The notes: generated from the sequence alone by a model not told the origin. Shown: positions 24,382 through 32,706, numbered from the stretch's first letter. The stretch is DNA of 64,000 bases from Halovenus amylolytica (GCA_004015825.1 SAYS01000014.1:62001-126000), one strand, 5' to 3'. Translations and numbers: made by a program.

Positions 24382-25563
24382 CTAGTACGATTTCGGGAAG
24401 CCGATCTGCTGGCTGATGTGGTTGTACGCCATCTGCTGGGTGACCGGTGCCAGGCGTGTGAGATTGATCTCCCGCCACCAGCGCTCGATATCGTACTCCC
24501 TGGCGTATCCCCACCCGCCGAAAGCCTGCATCGACTGCCGGACTGTCTCGATCCCGGCCTCGACGGCGGTCGCCTTGGCGACGTTCGTCTCGTAGGCGCA
24601 ATCTTCACCCTGATCGAACAGCCAGGCAGCCTTCTCCCGCATCAGTCGGGCAGTCTCCATGCGCGCATAGGCTTTCGTTATCGGGAAGGAGACTCCCTGA
24701 TGGGCCCCGATCGGTGCGTCGAACACCTCCCGGTCGTTGGCGTACTCGATCGCAGTCGATGCAGCAAGCTCGCCGATACCGGTGCCCGCTGCCGCGAAGC
24801 CGATCCGCTCGGGGTTGATCATGTGGACGAGCGGCTTCCAGCCACCACCTTCTGCGCCGAGCAGGTTCTCGGCCGGCACGCGAACGTCGTCGATGAACAC
24901 CTCGCAGGACTTCGAGTAGTTGATCCCGTGTTTGGGAATCGGGGAGGTCTCGATCCCGGAGTCGTCCATGTCGATGATGAACAGAGAGATTCCGTCGGTC
25001 GGCCGATCGACGTCGCTTCTCGGCGTCGTTCGCGTCACCAGGATCATGTTGTCGGCGATATCTGAGAAGGTGATCCAGGCCTTCTCGCCGTTGAGCACGT
25101 ACTCGTCGCCGTCTTTCTCCGCACGGGTCTTGATATTCAGGGTGTTGGTTCCGGCCTTCGCCTCGGTGATACCGATCGAGAAGTTCCGGTCTCCCGCGGC
25201 GATATCTGGGAGGTACGTCTCTTTCTGTTCGTCGGTGCCGTAGTCGCGGATTCCGAGTGCGGCCATCCCTGCTGTCAGGACGAGATACCAGGTGCCGGCC
25301 ATTCCGCAACCCTCTGCACAGAGTGTCTCCATGGCGAGGCCCATCTCCTGCATCCCCATCGCTGCGCCCCCGTACTCATCCGGGATCAGGAGGCCGTGAA
25401 AATCCGCCGCAGCGAGTTCGTCCCAGAACTCCTGGGCGAACTCACCCTTGGCCTCTTTTTCGCGCCAGTAGGTCGGTCCGAACTCCTCGGCGACCGCCGT
25501 CGCGGTGGATTCGATCAACCCGTGTGTGGTGTCGGCGCTAAAATCCATGGTTTGAGTTCGCAT
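24382..25563 (-). CDS. Acyl-CoA dehydrogenase
   Basis: 393 residues, a normal family length. This FAD enzyme oxidises an acyl-CoA at the alpha-beta bond and passes electrons to ETF; both EtfA and EtfB are encoded at 46.5-48.2 kb. The usual segments are present: IPDEYGGAAMGMQEMG, the FAD-binding RDYGTDEQKETYLP and FSIGITEAKAGTN, LNGEKAWITFSDIAD, and the C-terminal REVFDAPIGAHQGVSFPITK and QAFGGWGYAREYDIERWWRE, whose Glu in REYD is the likely catalytic base. The start at 25563 is followed by an in-frame ATG five codons later, so either could be used. It is co-transcribed with the carboxyltransferase. Confidence 0.92.
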   Translation of the reverse strand: MRTQTMDFSADTTHGLIESTATAVAEEFGPTYWREKEAKGEFAQEFWDELAAADFHGLLIPDEYGGAAMGMQEMGLAMETLCAEGCGMAGTWYLVLTAGMAALGIRDYGTDEQKETYLPDIAAGDRNFSIGITEAKAGTNTLNIKTRAEKDGDEYVLNGEKAWITFSDIADNMILVTRTTPRSDVDRPTDGISLFIIDMDDSGIETSPIPKHGINYSKSCEVFIDDVRVPAENLLGAEGGGWKPLVHMINPERIGFAAAGTGIGELAASTAIEYANDREVFDAPIGAHQGVSFPITKAYARMETARLMREKAAWLFDQGEDCAYETNVAKATAVEAGIETVRQSMQAFGGWGYAREYDIERWWREINLTRLAPVTQQMAYNHISQQIGFPKSY

Positions 25564-25660
25564 ACCCTACGGCTGGTCGACTTTTAGTGTTTGCCGTGAT
25601 CGGGGTTAGTATGTTCGTGGTGAGGAGGGTCTGGGAGAACTCGATCAGGAACATCGGTGC

Positions 25661-25677
25661 AAACAGCAAGAAAGCCC
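25661..25677 (+). repeat. Terminal repeat, left copy
   Basis: The 17-mer aaacagcaagaaagccc marks the left edge of the structured block. Its exact inverted copy is at 26059-26075, and a one-mismatch inverted copy at 26007-26023. Confidence 0.85.
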
Positions 25678-25863
25678 CCGGTCGCTTAGCGACTGCGACT
25701 CGTTGCGCTCCTCGCTACGCTGTCGTTCGAAAGGCCGCCGGCCTTTCGTGATCACGAGAGAGCGTTGCTCTCTCGAACGACGGTGCTTACGTCGTCTCGT
25801 TCGCTAAGCGACCGCCGGGAGACGGAGTCTCCCGAGCAATCGGGCGCGTCGCGCCCGATGACG

Positions 25864-25919
25864 GCCCCTTTCAGTCCCGCCCAATGTGGCTTTCCAGGCC
25901 GGGCGGGACTGAAAGGGGC
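25864..25919. repeat. 19-bp perfect inverted repeat
   Basis: gcccctttcagtcccgccc at 25864-25882 is the exact reverse complement of 25901-25919, with an 18-base loop. It is the strongest single stem in the structured block. Confidence 0.9.
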
Positions 25920-26006
25920 GAGGCTATCAACGAAGGTGGGCGACGTAAGCACCACAACGACCGGAGGGAGTGAGGAGCGCAGCGAGCCCCCCGAGTTGAT
26001 AGCCTC

Positions 26007-26023
26007 GGGGCTTTCTTGTTGTT
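26007..26023 (-). repeat. Terminal repeat, first right copy
   Basis: ggggctttcttgttgtt is the reverse complement of 25662-25678 except one base, which would pair as G-U in RNA. A local 7-bp stem 25989-25995/26004-26010 followed by this T-rich stretch looks like an intrinsic terminator on the plus strand. Confidence 0.8.
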
Positions 26024-26058
26024 CGGGACGGTATTTCTGATGAGGTTCGCTCGTCACA

Positions 26059-26075
26059 GGGCTTTCTTGCTGTTT
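26059..26075 (-). repeat. Terminal repeat, second right copy
   Basis: gggctttcttgctgttt is the exact reverse complement of 25661-25677 (17 of 17), 52 bases beyond the first right copy. Confidence 0.85.
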
Positions 26076-26162
26076 ATTCTGCTTCTATCGAAACACTCAC
26101 ATAAAACCCCAAACACCGCCATTTCGATACGCTTTTGCACGGCAGGAGAGGTGATCTATTGT

Positions 26163-26870
26163 ATGGCACGGGGGGATCGCGAGAAGTTAGCCGAGAAAAT
26201 CGCCGGCGAGATTACGCTCAGCGACAACCCCGGCGCGACGCTCCGGAAGTGGCGGACTGATTTCGAAATCGCCCAGACCGACCTCGCAGATCGACTCTCT
26301 GTCTCCCCATCTGTCGTCTCCGACTACGAGAGTGGCCGCCGGGACAACCCCGGGATCGGGATCGTCCGCCGGGCGGTCGACGCCCTGCTCGATATCGACG
26401 AACGTCGCGGCGGGAGTCACATCCGCCAGTACGCACGCGTCCTCTCGGCCGGTTTCGACAGCGCTGCAGTCCACGACCTCAACGAATATCCCGCAAATAT
26501 CCCCCTCGAACGGTACTACGAGGCGATCGAAGCCACGGAGATTGTCGAAGGAACGCGAGATACGATCGCCGGACACACCATCATCGATAGCATCGAGGCG
26601 ATTAAGAATCTCTCCAGTGACGAGTTCTACAATCTCTACGGGCAGAGTACGAACCGTGCACTGGTGTTTACGAACGTCAGCCGCGGTGAGTCACCGCTCG
26701 TCGCACTCCGTGTCGTCAAACCGACACCGCATGCGGTCATTTTGCATGGTCTCACCGAAGAGGACGTCTGGGAGTTCGCACCAGATCTCGCCAGAAAAGA
26801 CGGCTTCTCGCTCGCTGTAACTGATCTCCCGCTCGAAGAAATGCTCGAACGGCACCGCGAACTACCCTGA
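26163..26870 (+). CDS. Archaeal helix-turn-helix transcriptional regulator (COG1709-like)
   Basis: 235 residues from ATG 26163. A Cro/C1-type helix-turn-helix lies near residues 30-65: ATLRKWRTDFEIAQTDLADRL with SPSVVSDYESGRRDNPGIG, a clear recognition helix. The remaining 165 residues form an alpha/beta ligand or partner domain (QYARVLSAGFDSAAVHDL, NLYGQSTNRALVFTNVSRGESPLVALRVVKP) conserved among archaeal members of this family. It ends 18 bases before the stop of the convergent HMG-CoA synthase gene. In many archaea this regulator sits beside mevalonate-pathway genes, suggesting a possible link to isoprenoid lipid synthesis. The structured block is directly upstream and might be its leader. 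Confidence 0.87.
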   Translation: MARGDREKLAEKIAGEITLSDNPGATLRKWRTDFEIAQTDLADRLSVSPSVVSDYESGRRDNPGIGIVRRAVDALLDIDERRGGSHIRQYARVLSAGFDSAAVHDLNEYPANIPLERYYEAIEATEIVEGTRDTIAGHTIIDSIEAIKNLSSDEFYNLYGQSTNRALVFTNVSRGESPLVALRVVKPTPHAVILHGLTEEDVWEFAPDLARKDGFSLAVTDLPLEEMLERHRELP

Positions 26871-26888
26871 ACGTCGGGGAGGCTCTAA

Positions 26889-28226
26889 CTACTCGACGTA
26901 GGTGTACTTGCGCTCGCCCATCCGACCCCAGCCGTCGAAGACGAACTCGCCGTCGGGGGAGGTAAGCGGCTCCATCTCGGTTGTCTCGTCGTGGTTGTGG
27001 ACGTCGTGGATGCTCTCGTACTCCTCGAAGGTGATCTCGTTGCGTTTCTCGATCTGCTCGAAGATGTTGAGCTGTTCGATCTCCTCGGCCCAGCCCTCCT
27101 GGATGGTCTCGGCGTGGATCTCCGCCTGCGCACCACTCCCATAGGAGGAGACGAGCATATTTTTGCCGGCCATCTCACGGCCGTCTTCGAGCGCTCCAAC
27201 GAGTCCTGCCGCACGCGCGAGGTGGACCGAGCCCGTGTACCAGTTGCCGACTTCCCGGGAGATGGCAAAGGTCGGTTCGACCGTCCTCGCGTACCACTCC
27301 TCGTACGACGTCGTCTCACCGAGTTTGTCGGTGTACTCTTTGATCGCATCGAAGAAGGCGTCGTCGTCGTCGAACGCCTCTCGGCGTGGCTGGCGACCAA
27401 TCTCGTCAGCGAGTTCGTCCTCGATCTCCGTATCGCGGATACAGTGTCGATAGCCGAGCACTGCGGCCTTGCGAACCATGCCAGGGAACGGCGTGTGGAA
27501 CGGCGCGAGTTCGAAGTTGTCCGGATGGGTATCGCCACCGTTCCGTGCAAAGTCGATCATCGCCTCGCGCATCCGGGCGAGATATACCTGCATCGAGCGT
27601 TTGCCGTCGACACTCGGGAACTGCTGGTTCGGTTTGAGGAAGTCCGTCTCGTCTGCACTACCGAAGCCCTGTTCATCACCGAGTGTGACGAGATCCGGAT
27701 CTTCGTCGATGAGCATCGCGACCGCCCCGGCACCCTGGGTCGCTTCGCCGGGATCGTCACGGGCGTACAGCGCGGTGTCGGTGGCGATCACGAGCGCCTT
27801 CCGGCCCTGGTTTCGCCCGGCGCGAATCCAGTTGTACGCGTCGTCGAGTGACTGGGTCCCCGAGACACAGGCGAACTTCCGCTCTCCCTTGTTCGCGTGG
27901 TGGAAATCCCCGTCGAAGGTCTGTTCGAGACAGCCCGCGACGTACGTCGAGACGGGTTTCGACTGATCGAAGGAACTCTCGGTCGCGACGTCGATCCGAC
28001 CGATATCCTCGGGCGTGAGCCCCTTGCGCTCCATCAGCCGTTTCGACGCGTTTGCACCCATCGTCACGATATCTTCGTAGACATCCGGCAGGGAAGAGGC
28101 GTTCAGACCGAGCCCCTTGGTGTACTTGCCTGGCTCCTCGCCCTGGGCCGGGGCGAACGTCTCCGCGAGATCCAGTTTGAGCTTCCCTGTCCAGATTTCG
28201 ACGCCGTCGATTCCTACATCATTCAT
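26889..28226 (-). CDS. hmgB: Hydroxymethylglutaryl-CoA synthase
   Basis: 445 residues. The enzyme condenses acetyl-CoA and acetoacetyl-CoA to HMG-CoA, the second step of the mevalonate route that supplies archaeal isoprenoid lipids. Catalytic residues are visible: Glu in VATESSFDQSKP near residue 83, Cys in FACVSGTQSLDDAYNWI near 119, and His in PFHTPFPGMVRKAAV near 245. The haloarchaeal enzyme is eukaryote/bacterial-like in length, unlike the short form of many archaea. A TATA-like stretch (ttatagc on the minus strand, about 28250) lies upstream. The gene is monocistronic. Confidence 0.94.
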   Translation of the reverse strand: MNDVGIDGVEIWTGKLKLDLAETFAPAQGEEPGKYTKGLGLNASSLPDVYEDIVTMGANASKRLMERKGLTPEDIGRIDVATESSFDQSKPVSTYVAGCLEQTFDGDFHHANKGERKFACVSGTQSLDDAYNWIRAGRNQGRKALVIATDTALYARDDPGEATQGAGAVAMLIDEDPDLVTLGDEQGFGSADETDFLKPNQQFPSVDGKRSMQVYLARMREAMIDFARNGGDTHPDNFELAPFHTPFPGMVRKAAVLGYRHCIRDTEIEDELADEIGRQPRREAFDDDDAFFDAIKEYTDKLGETTSYEEWYARTVEPTFAISREVGNWYTGSVHLARAAGLVGALEDGREMAGKNMLVSSYGSGAQAEIHAETIQEGWAEEIEQLNIFEQIEKRNEITFEEYESIHDVHNHDETTEMEPLTSPDGEFVFDGWGRMGERKYTYVE

Positions 28227-28353
28227 GCCTGAATATGACTCCTATCAGCTATAAGTGTCTGTCGACTATGAGTTCGTCGATTGTCGAAACTATGGTTTTA
28301 ATCAGTTACGATCTGTTTCGAATGACGGGTGTCGTGATATTTAGTAATTGATC

Positions 28354-29868
28354 TCAGTTGCAACTGAAGTCATCTATTGTCAACTCACCACTGTTTCCGA
28401 TGGTCGCAGTGCAGGTTTCTGTTCCGCCGGGGCCGGTTACTTCGGCAGTTATACTCCTACTACCAGGTGATTTATCAATCTGCAATTGACCGTTCCTGTC
28501 AGTGCTTGTCCCAGAATCATCGTTCGATTCTACAGTCACAGTATTGAATGTTCCAGTCACTTCCCAATCGAAAGTGACAGAAGTTTTATCACTCGTTGCA
28601 TCCAAGACACTGAAACTGGGTGGGTTACCATTACTGACGCTACCGTTGGAGACTGCTACAACCCCCACGTTCATCGTCACGTTCTCCGGCATCGCTGCGT
28701 TGTGTCCACTACCCGACTGGGGCTGGTAGCCCTCTTTTATTGTGACGTTGATATCGTTCGATCCAGTGTCGTTTCCTTGATAAATGAACTCCACCTGGCC
28801 GTCCAGATCACTCCGTTCTGATGTAGTGTTCGAGTTATCGCGGAACAAGCCACCTTCGGCAGAGGCATTCACCCAGATGTCGCTTTTCGGATTATTAAAC
28901 CGGTCACGAACCTCCACGGTCAGTTTCTGGCTGTTACCCTTCTGGATGGACGTATTGTTGCCCTCGATATCTGTCAGATAGGCCGATTCCGTATCTGTCG
29001 TCCCAGTGCCAACCCCAACTTTGGACATATGGAGTCTGTACCGCTCTCCGTCCTCAAGTGTTAGTTCGAGCAACTCCCGCTCAGAGTCCGCGATCGGTGT
29101 CGTCGATATGCTCTGCACGTGGCCACCGTTGGTAACTCGCTCCTCGGAGAGAAGTTCTCGCCACTGTTGTTCGTCGAGTCTCGTCGGCATCGTCAGAGTG
29201 ATCGGGCCGGTGTCGTCTCTAATCTCCACCGGGCGGGTATCGGTACTGATCGGATCGAAATCGACAGACGTACTCTCGACGCGACTCTCGCTCAGTGATC
29301 CGTTCAGCGCGACGAACGTCAGGCGGGTATCCCGAATCAGCGCCTGTCCCGTTATCGGGAGCGTGGCGTCCTCACGTTCGAACCGATTGAACAGAACGCT
29401 GTGCTCGAACGTCGTTTGTGGCGCATTGCGGTACTCGTTGTAGCTAGGACGGTACTGGATCGTACCGGTGTTGTACTGCCGACCTGTCCCGTTCCAGAAC
29501 GCGTCGATGTTGGATTCGACTGCAGTCGCGTTGCTAATCGTGAGATTGAACTGCTGGTCTGTCGTGCCTATCGTCTGTACTGTTCCACTGGCTGGCCCGG
29601 GATTCCGGAAAATCGTTCGGGAAGGGTATCTGACGCCGAGTCCCAGCGTCACAGAGCGGGTGTTGAGGGCCCCTGGCATCGAATTTACCGTGCTGCGCAG
29701 TTCGGTCAGCTGCTGCTGGATATCCTGGTTGTGGTTGAACTCTATATCCTCGTTCTGGCTGGGGATAATTGTCGCCTGCCACACCGAGAGGAGAACAACG
29801 AGAACCCCGAACAACAGCACCGCACCGATCTGGATGGACTGGGCCCTGTCATCCGAGAGAAACCGCAT
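28354..29868 (-). CDS. Large secreted protein with class III-type signal and Ig-like domain
   Basis: 504 residues. The N-terminus MRFLSDDRAQSIQIGAVLLFG has the Arg/Gln-rich charged start and hydrophobic helix seen in archaeal pilin-like (class III) signal peptides. It continues with a stalk of polar residues carrying many possible N-glycosylation sites (NxS/T). Residues about 305-385 form a Big-type bacterial Ig-like domain (SIQKGNSQKLTVEVRDRFNN, GLFRDNSNTTSERSDLDG), and another beta-rich domain with an FDWEV motif ends the protein. It is low in Cys and acidic. It resembles a widespread haloarchaeal pilus or surface-associated family of unknown role. The pilin-like gene at 29989 lies just upstream and on the same strand. 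Confidence 0.78.
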   Translation of the reverse strand: MRFLSDDRAQSIQIGAVLLFGVLVVLLSVWQATIIPSQNEDIEFNHNQDIQQQLTELRSTVNSMPGALNTRSVTLGLGVRYPSRTIFRNPGPASGTVQTIGTTDQQFNLTISNATAVESNIDAFWNGTGRQYNTGTIQYRPSYNEYRNAPQTTFEHSVLFNRFEREDATLPITGQALIRDTRLTFVALNGSLSESRVESTSVDFDPISTDTRPVEIRDDTGPITLTMPTRLDEQQWRELLSEERVTNGGHVQSISTTPIADSERELLELTLEDGERYRLHMSKVGVGTGTTDTESAYLTDIEGNNTSIQKGNSQKLTVEVRDRFNNPKSDIWVNASAEGGLFRDNSNTTSERSDLDGQVEFIYQGNDTGSNDINVTIKEGYQPQSGSGHNAAMPENVTMNVGVVAVSNGSVSNGNPPSFSVLDATSDKTSVTFDWEVTGTFNTVTVESNDDSGTSTDRNGQLQIDKSPGSRSITAEVTGPGGTETCTATIGNSGELTIDDFSCN

Positions 29869-29988
29869 TGGTTCCCCTTTTGTGGTACGTTAATAAAAGC
29901 CTACTGCAGTCAGTACCATCTGGTGAAATGTCGGTCCAATTTTAAGTACTCGATAGTGCCGATGTCAGCACCCACAGAACCAGCACGA

Positions 29989-30426
29989 TCACGGACTGGT
30001 GGCAGGAATGTCGAGGATATCCTGGTACAGGAGTGTTCCTGCATCCTGATCGAAGACCAGTAGACGCACCTCCCCCGACGAGAGAGCCTGGCCTGTGTAA
30101 TTGTATCGCCAGACATCTCCTGGTTCGAAGACGCTGGTGTCATCGCCGGCAACGAACTGCCCGTCGGGTAGTCGCAGTCGTATCTCGTCACTATTGCGCA
30201 GTATCACCTCGACATCTGGAGCCGAGAAACGGTCACCGCCGTTGTGAGCCACTGTCAGATACGTCTCGTTGATCTCACTCTGAATCAAAACATTGGGATC
30301 GTCCTCGGATTCGGACTGAAACGAGTCGAGGAGAAAGACACCGACGACGGAAGCAAGCGTAACGATGACTGCTGTCAGCAGGACAATCCCGACAAGTTCC
30401 GACTGACTGCGCTCTGGCTCCGACAT
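29989..30426 (-). CDS. Type IV pilin-like protein
   Basis: 145 residues from ATG 30426 (MSEPERSQSELVGIVLLTAV). The short hydrophilic lead of about 11 residues followed by one hydrophobic helix of about 20 residues is a class III (pilin) signal, cleaved by a prepilin peptidase. The rest is a small beta-rich domain (INETYLTVAHNGGDRF, VFEPGDVWRYNYTGQAL) with the pattern of DUF1628-type archaeal pilins. The longer open frame upstream would add a hydrophobic stretch and is not supported. Together with the gene at 28354 it forms a likely surface-structure locus. The gene for a secretion ATPase is not nearby. Confidence 0.85.
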   Translation of the reverse strand: MSEPERSQSELVGIVLLTAVIVTLASVVGVFLLDSFQSESEDDPNVLIQSEINETYLTVAHNGGDRFSAPDVEVILRNSDEIRLRLPDGQFVAGDDTSVFEPGDVWRYNYTGQALSSGEVRLLVFDQDAGTLLYQDILDIPATSP

Positions 30427-30495
30427 TCGACTATAGATAGCGTAGAATAGCGCAACCGGAGGCAAATATATACCGGCAGCAGTGCCATTCGGCCG

Positions 30496-32619
30496 TTACT
30501 CCACCATCGTGCTCCCACCGGGTGGGAGAAACTCCTGGATCAGGTCCGGGCTGGCGACTTTCCGGACGAAGGAGTCGTCTGCGAAGCGATTCTTGAACTC
30601 TCTGTAGAGCCGTTTCGCGATATCGTTCTGGGCGTACTTGCCCGGTTCGACAGTAATCGTCGTCTCTGCCTGTGATTCGATTGGCTCCGGCGGCCCACCG
30701 ATGACGCGGGTTTCCGGTTCGCACATGATCCCGACAGCGACACCCACCGGCGTATCCTCGAAGTAGGTCCGGTCGCCACGGATCGCGAAGCCGCCTTTCT
30801 CCAGGTACTCGCCGCTTTCGGGCGTTTTCGAGACCTGATCGTGGTCGACCATGTAGGCGTCTGCTGCGAACTTGCCCTGTTTCCAGATCGAGGAGTAAGA
30901 GACTGCGAACTGGGCGGCTTCGTTCTTCGAGCGCTCGGGGATCTCGATGTCCTCGTCGTAGGCCTCGCTGGGTCCGGTCGCTTTCAGCACCGTCGCAGGG
31001 CCACCGTGGGCCTGGGTGTGGAAGAACAGATCGCCGCGGCTGAGATACTTCTTGACGATCTCCTCGTTCTCGTCGGCGTTACGGCCACCGATCACCAGAA
31101 AGCCGTCGCTGGTCTCGAACCACCGGAACTGCTCGTACCAGCTCTCGGATTTGCGGATCGGCACCGACTGTCGCGATAGCCAGTCGATCTCCTCGGTCTC
31201 GTCGTCATCCTGCTCGTCGGATGCTTCCTCGTCGGAGGCTTCCCACTCTTCGCGACGCTCTTTGACTGCTTCGAGTTCCTCGCGGGTGTTTGCGATCGCT
31301 TCCTTGGCACCCTCTTTTTTCCCCTCGATGCGCTTTGCCTCCTTGTAGAGTCGGTCCGCGTTTTTCTCGACGCCATCGCTCACAAGGAGGGTGACGTCGT
31401 GATCGTCGATACGGACAGTCAGTGTCCCCTCGCTCTCGTCGACCGACTGAACGGCCTCTGCGGCGGTGATACCCTGCTCTTTGCCGGCCTCGAACTGGGC
31501 TTCGATCTCGTCCCAGGACCGGCCATCTTCCCGTGCCTGCCGTGTCGTGGTGAGAATCTCGTCGACGAGATCGTAGTGTGCGTACAGCAACTCTGCCTTC
31601 TCGCGCTCGGTGTCGGCCTGCTCCTCGAAGCTGTCGATTGCGCCCTCCTGCTGTTCGATGATCCGTTTCTGTTTCTCGATTTCGGCCTCGAAGTCGGGGC
31701 GTTGACGGCTCTGGTCGGCCGGCTCCGGACTCCCCTCGTCCTCGTCGAAGTGTGTGAAGTAGTCGTCGAGTGCGTCAGTAAAGCTCTCGAACCGATCTGG
31801 TTCGAGTTCGGCGTGTTCCTCCATCGGGATCGGCGTCACGTCAACCCGTTTTCCGGGACCATCTTCGCCAGGCTCACGATAGACGCGTGGGTCGAAATTC
31901 CGATCCTGCAGACGCCGGGTGAGCGACTGTACTTCCTCGTAGATGGCCCGGAACTGGTCCTCGCCAGCCGCCTCGATATCGAGCACCTTCTCGACGCCAG
32001 CCCGGGTACAGAGTTCCTCGCCCCACAGACCGCCGAAGTTGAGCTGTGTCGCGAGCGTCCGGACGACATCCGTGTCAGACTGTCGCAGACGAGCCCCAAA
32101 TTCTTCGTAATCGACGGTCAGCGGATTGAATCGGGCATCCGGGAACTCGTACTGTGAGCCCGGCGCGACGGTCCGGGATTTGAGCCGGACGGTATCCAGA
32201 CAGTCGACAACCTCGCCGGTTTCGTCGAGGACAGCAAGGTTACCGTCGCCGAACAGCTCCGCGACGATCGTCGTCGAGCCGTCGTCTCGTTCGAAGGTGA
32301 TCGAGACGATCCGGTCGAACTCGAACTGCTCGATCGAGGCGAGCTGTGCCCCCTCGATCCGGTTTCGCAGCATCATCGCGAAGTTCGGCGGCCGCTCCGG
32401 TGCCGGTGGCACGTGCTCCGGGGGGGCCACGCGCAGATGTTTCGTCTCGCCGACGTCGATCAACAGCTCGATCCGCCCCAGGTCGAAATCACGCATCTTC
32501 AGCCGGACGAGCCCGTCGTCGTACAGATAGGCCTTCTCCAGCTTCGACCCCTCGTAGGTCGATAACTCGCTCGTGAGGGCTGCGAGATCGACACTGGTCA
32601 GCTCCCGCTTTCGCTCCAT
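30496..32619 (-). CDS. rqcH: Ribosome quality control protein RqcH (NFACT family)
   Basis: 707 residues from ATG 32619 (MERKRELTSVDLAAL). The NFACT domains are in the usual order: NFACT-N (residues 1-240, with FAMMLRNRIEGAQL), a coiled-coil middle around 330-470 (EIEKQKRIIEQQEGAIDSF, then KRIEGKKEGAKEAIANTRE), and NFACT-R near 500-600 (RWFETSDGFLVIGGRNADEN, RGDLFFHTQAHGGPATVL, NEAAQFAVSYSSIWKQGKFAADA). The DxR/HGG-like residues of NFACT are visible. Rqc2/RqcH binds the large subunit with a stalled peptidyl-tRNA and adds C-terminal tails that mark the nascent chain for degradation. A highly acidic stretch (DEEASDEQDDDETEE) near 485 is haloarchaeal. Confidence 0.92.
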   Translation of the reverse strand: MERKRELTSVDLAALTSELSTYEGSKLEKAYLYDDGLVRLKMRDFDLGRIELLIDVGETKHLRVAPPEHVPPAPERPPNFAMMLRNRIEGAQLASIEQFEFDRIVSITFERDDGSTTIVAELFGDGNLAVLDETGEVVDCLDTVRLKSRTVAPGSQYEFPDARFNPLTVDYEEFGARLRQSDTDVVRTLATQLNFGGLWGEELCTRAGVEKVLDIEAAGEDQFRAIYEEVQSLTRRLQDRNFDPRVYREPGEDGPGKRVDVTPIPMEEHAELEPDRFESFTDALDDYFTHFDEDEGSPEPADQSRQRPDFEAEIEKQKRIIEQQEGAIDSFEEQADTEREKAELLYAHYDLVDEILTTTRQAREDGRSWDEIEAQFEAGKEQGITAAEAVQSVDESEGTLTVRIDDHDVTLLVSDGVEKNADRLYKEAKRIEGKKEGAKEAIANTREELEAVKERREEWEASDEEASDEQDDDETEEIDWLSRQSVPIRKSESWYEQFRWFETSDGFLVIGGRNADENEEIVKKYLSRGDLFFHTQAHGGPATVLKATGPSEAYDEDIEIPERSKNEAAQFAVSYSSIWKQGKFAADAYMVDHDQVSKTPESGEYLEKGGFAIRGDRTYFEDTPVGVAVGIMCEPETRVIGGPPEPIESQAETTITVEPGKYAQNDIAKRLYREFKNRFADDSFVRKVASPDLIQEFLPPGGSTMVE

Positions 32620-32706
32620 ACGGGCTGTTATCGTGTTGCCGGCCAAAGAGGTGTCGTTGCAGAGTCGTGCCGCCCCTGAAAATCGGACACTGGTGTTGCG
32701 TTACAC

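Larger units (their letters stand above)
25661..26075. other. Large multi-hairpin element: structured RNA or MITE-like repeat
   Basis: This block has no credible protein on either strand and is built from inverted repeats. Outer: 25661-25677 pairs with 26059-26075 (17/17), and 25662-25678 pairs with 26007-26023 (16 plus one G-U). Long-range: 25680-25692/25801-25813 (13 bp), 25699-25713/25972-25986 (15, one G-U), 25782-25794/25941-25953 (13), 25919-25931/25995-26007 (13). Local hairpins: 25728-25736/25740-25748, 25756-25763/25767-25774, 25816-25823/25827-25834, 25839-25847/25851-25859, 25864-25882/25901-25919 (19 bp). Two long-range sets exclude each other. Strand cannot be decided. It is flanked by the dehydrogenase and an HTH gene. 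Confidence 0.75.

Noticed and set aside
22652-24385. Plus-strand open frame of 577 codons opposite the carboxyltransferase
   Set aside because: Shadow of the carboxyltransferase gene; long antisense frames are common in high-GC haloarchaeal DNA.
25752-26057. Overlapping open frames of about 90-100 codons on both strands within the structured block (minus 25752-26057, plus 25765-26040)
   Set aside because: Both frames arise from palindromic GC-rich DNA, have basic or neutral composition unlike local proteins and no recognisable domain. The inverted-repeat structure explains the sequence better.
25661-26075. CRISPR array in the repeat-rich block
   Set aside because: Repeats are inverted arms of different sequence, not direct repeats separated by unique spacers of constant length, and no cas genes are near.
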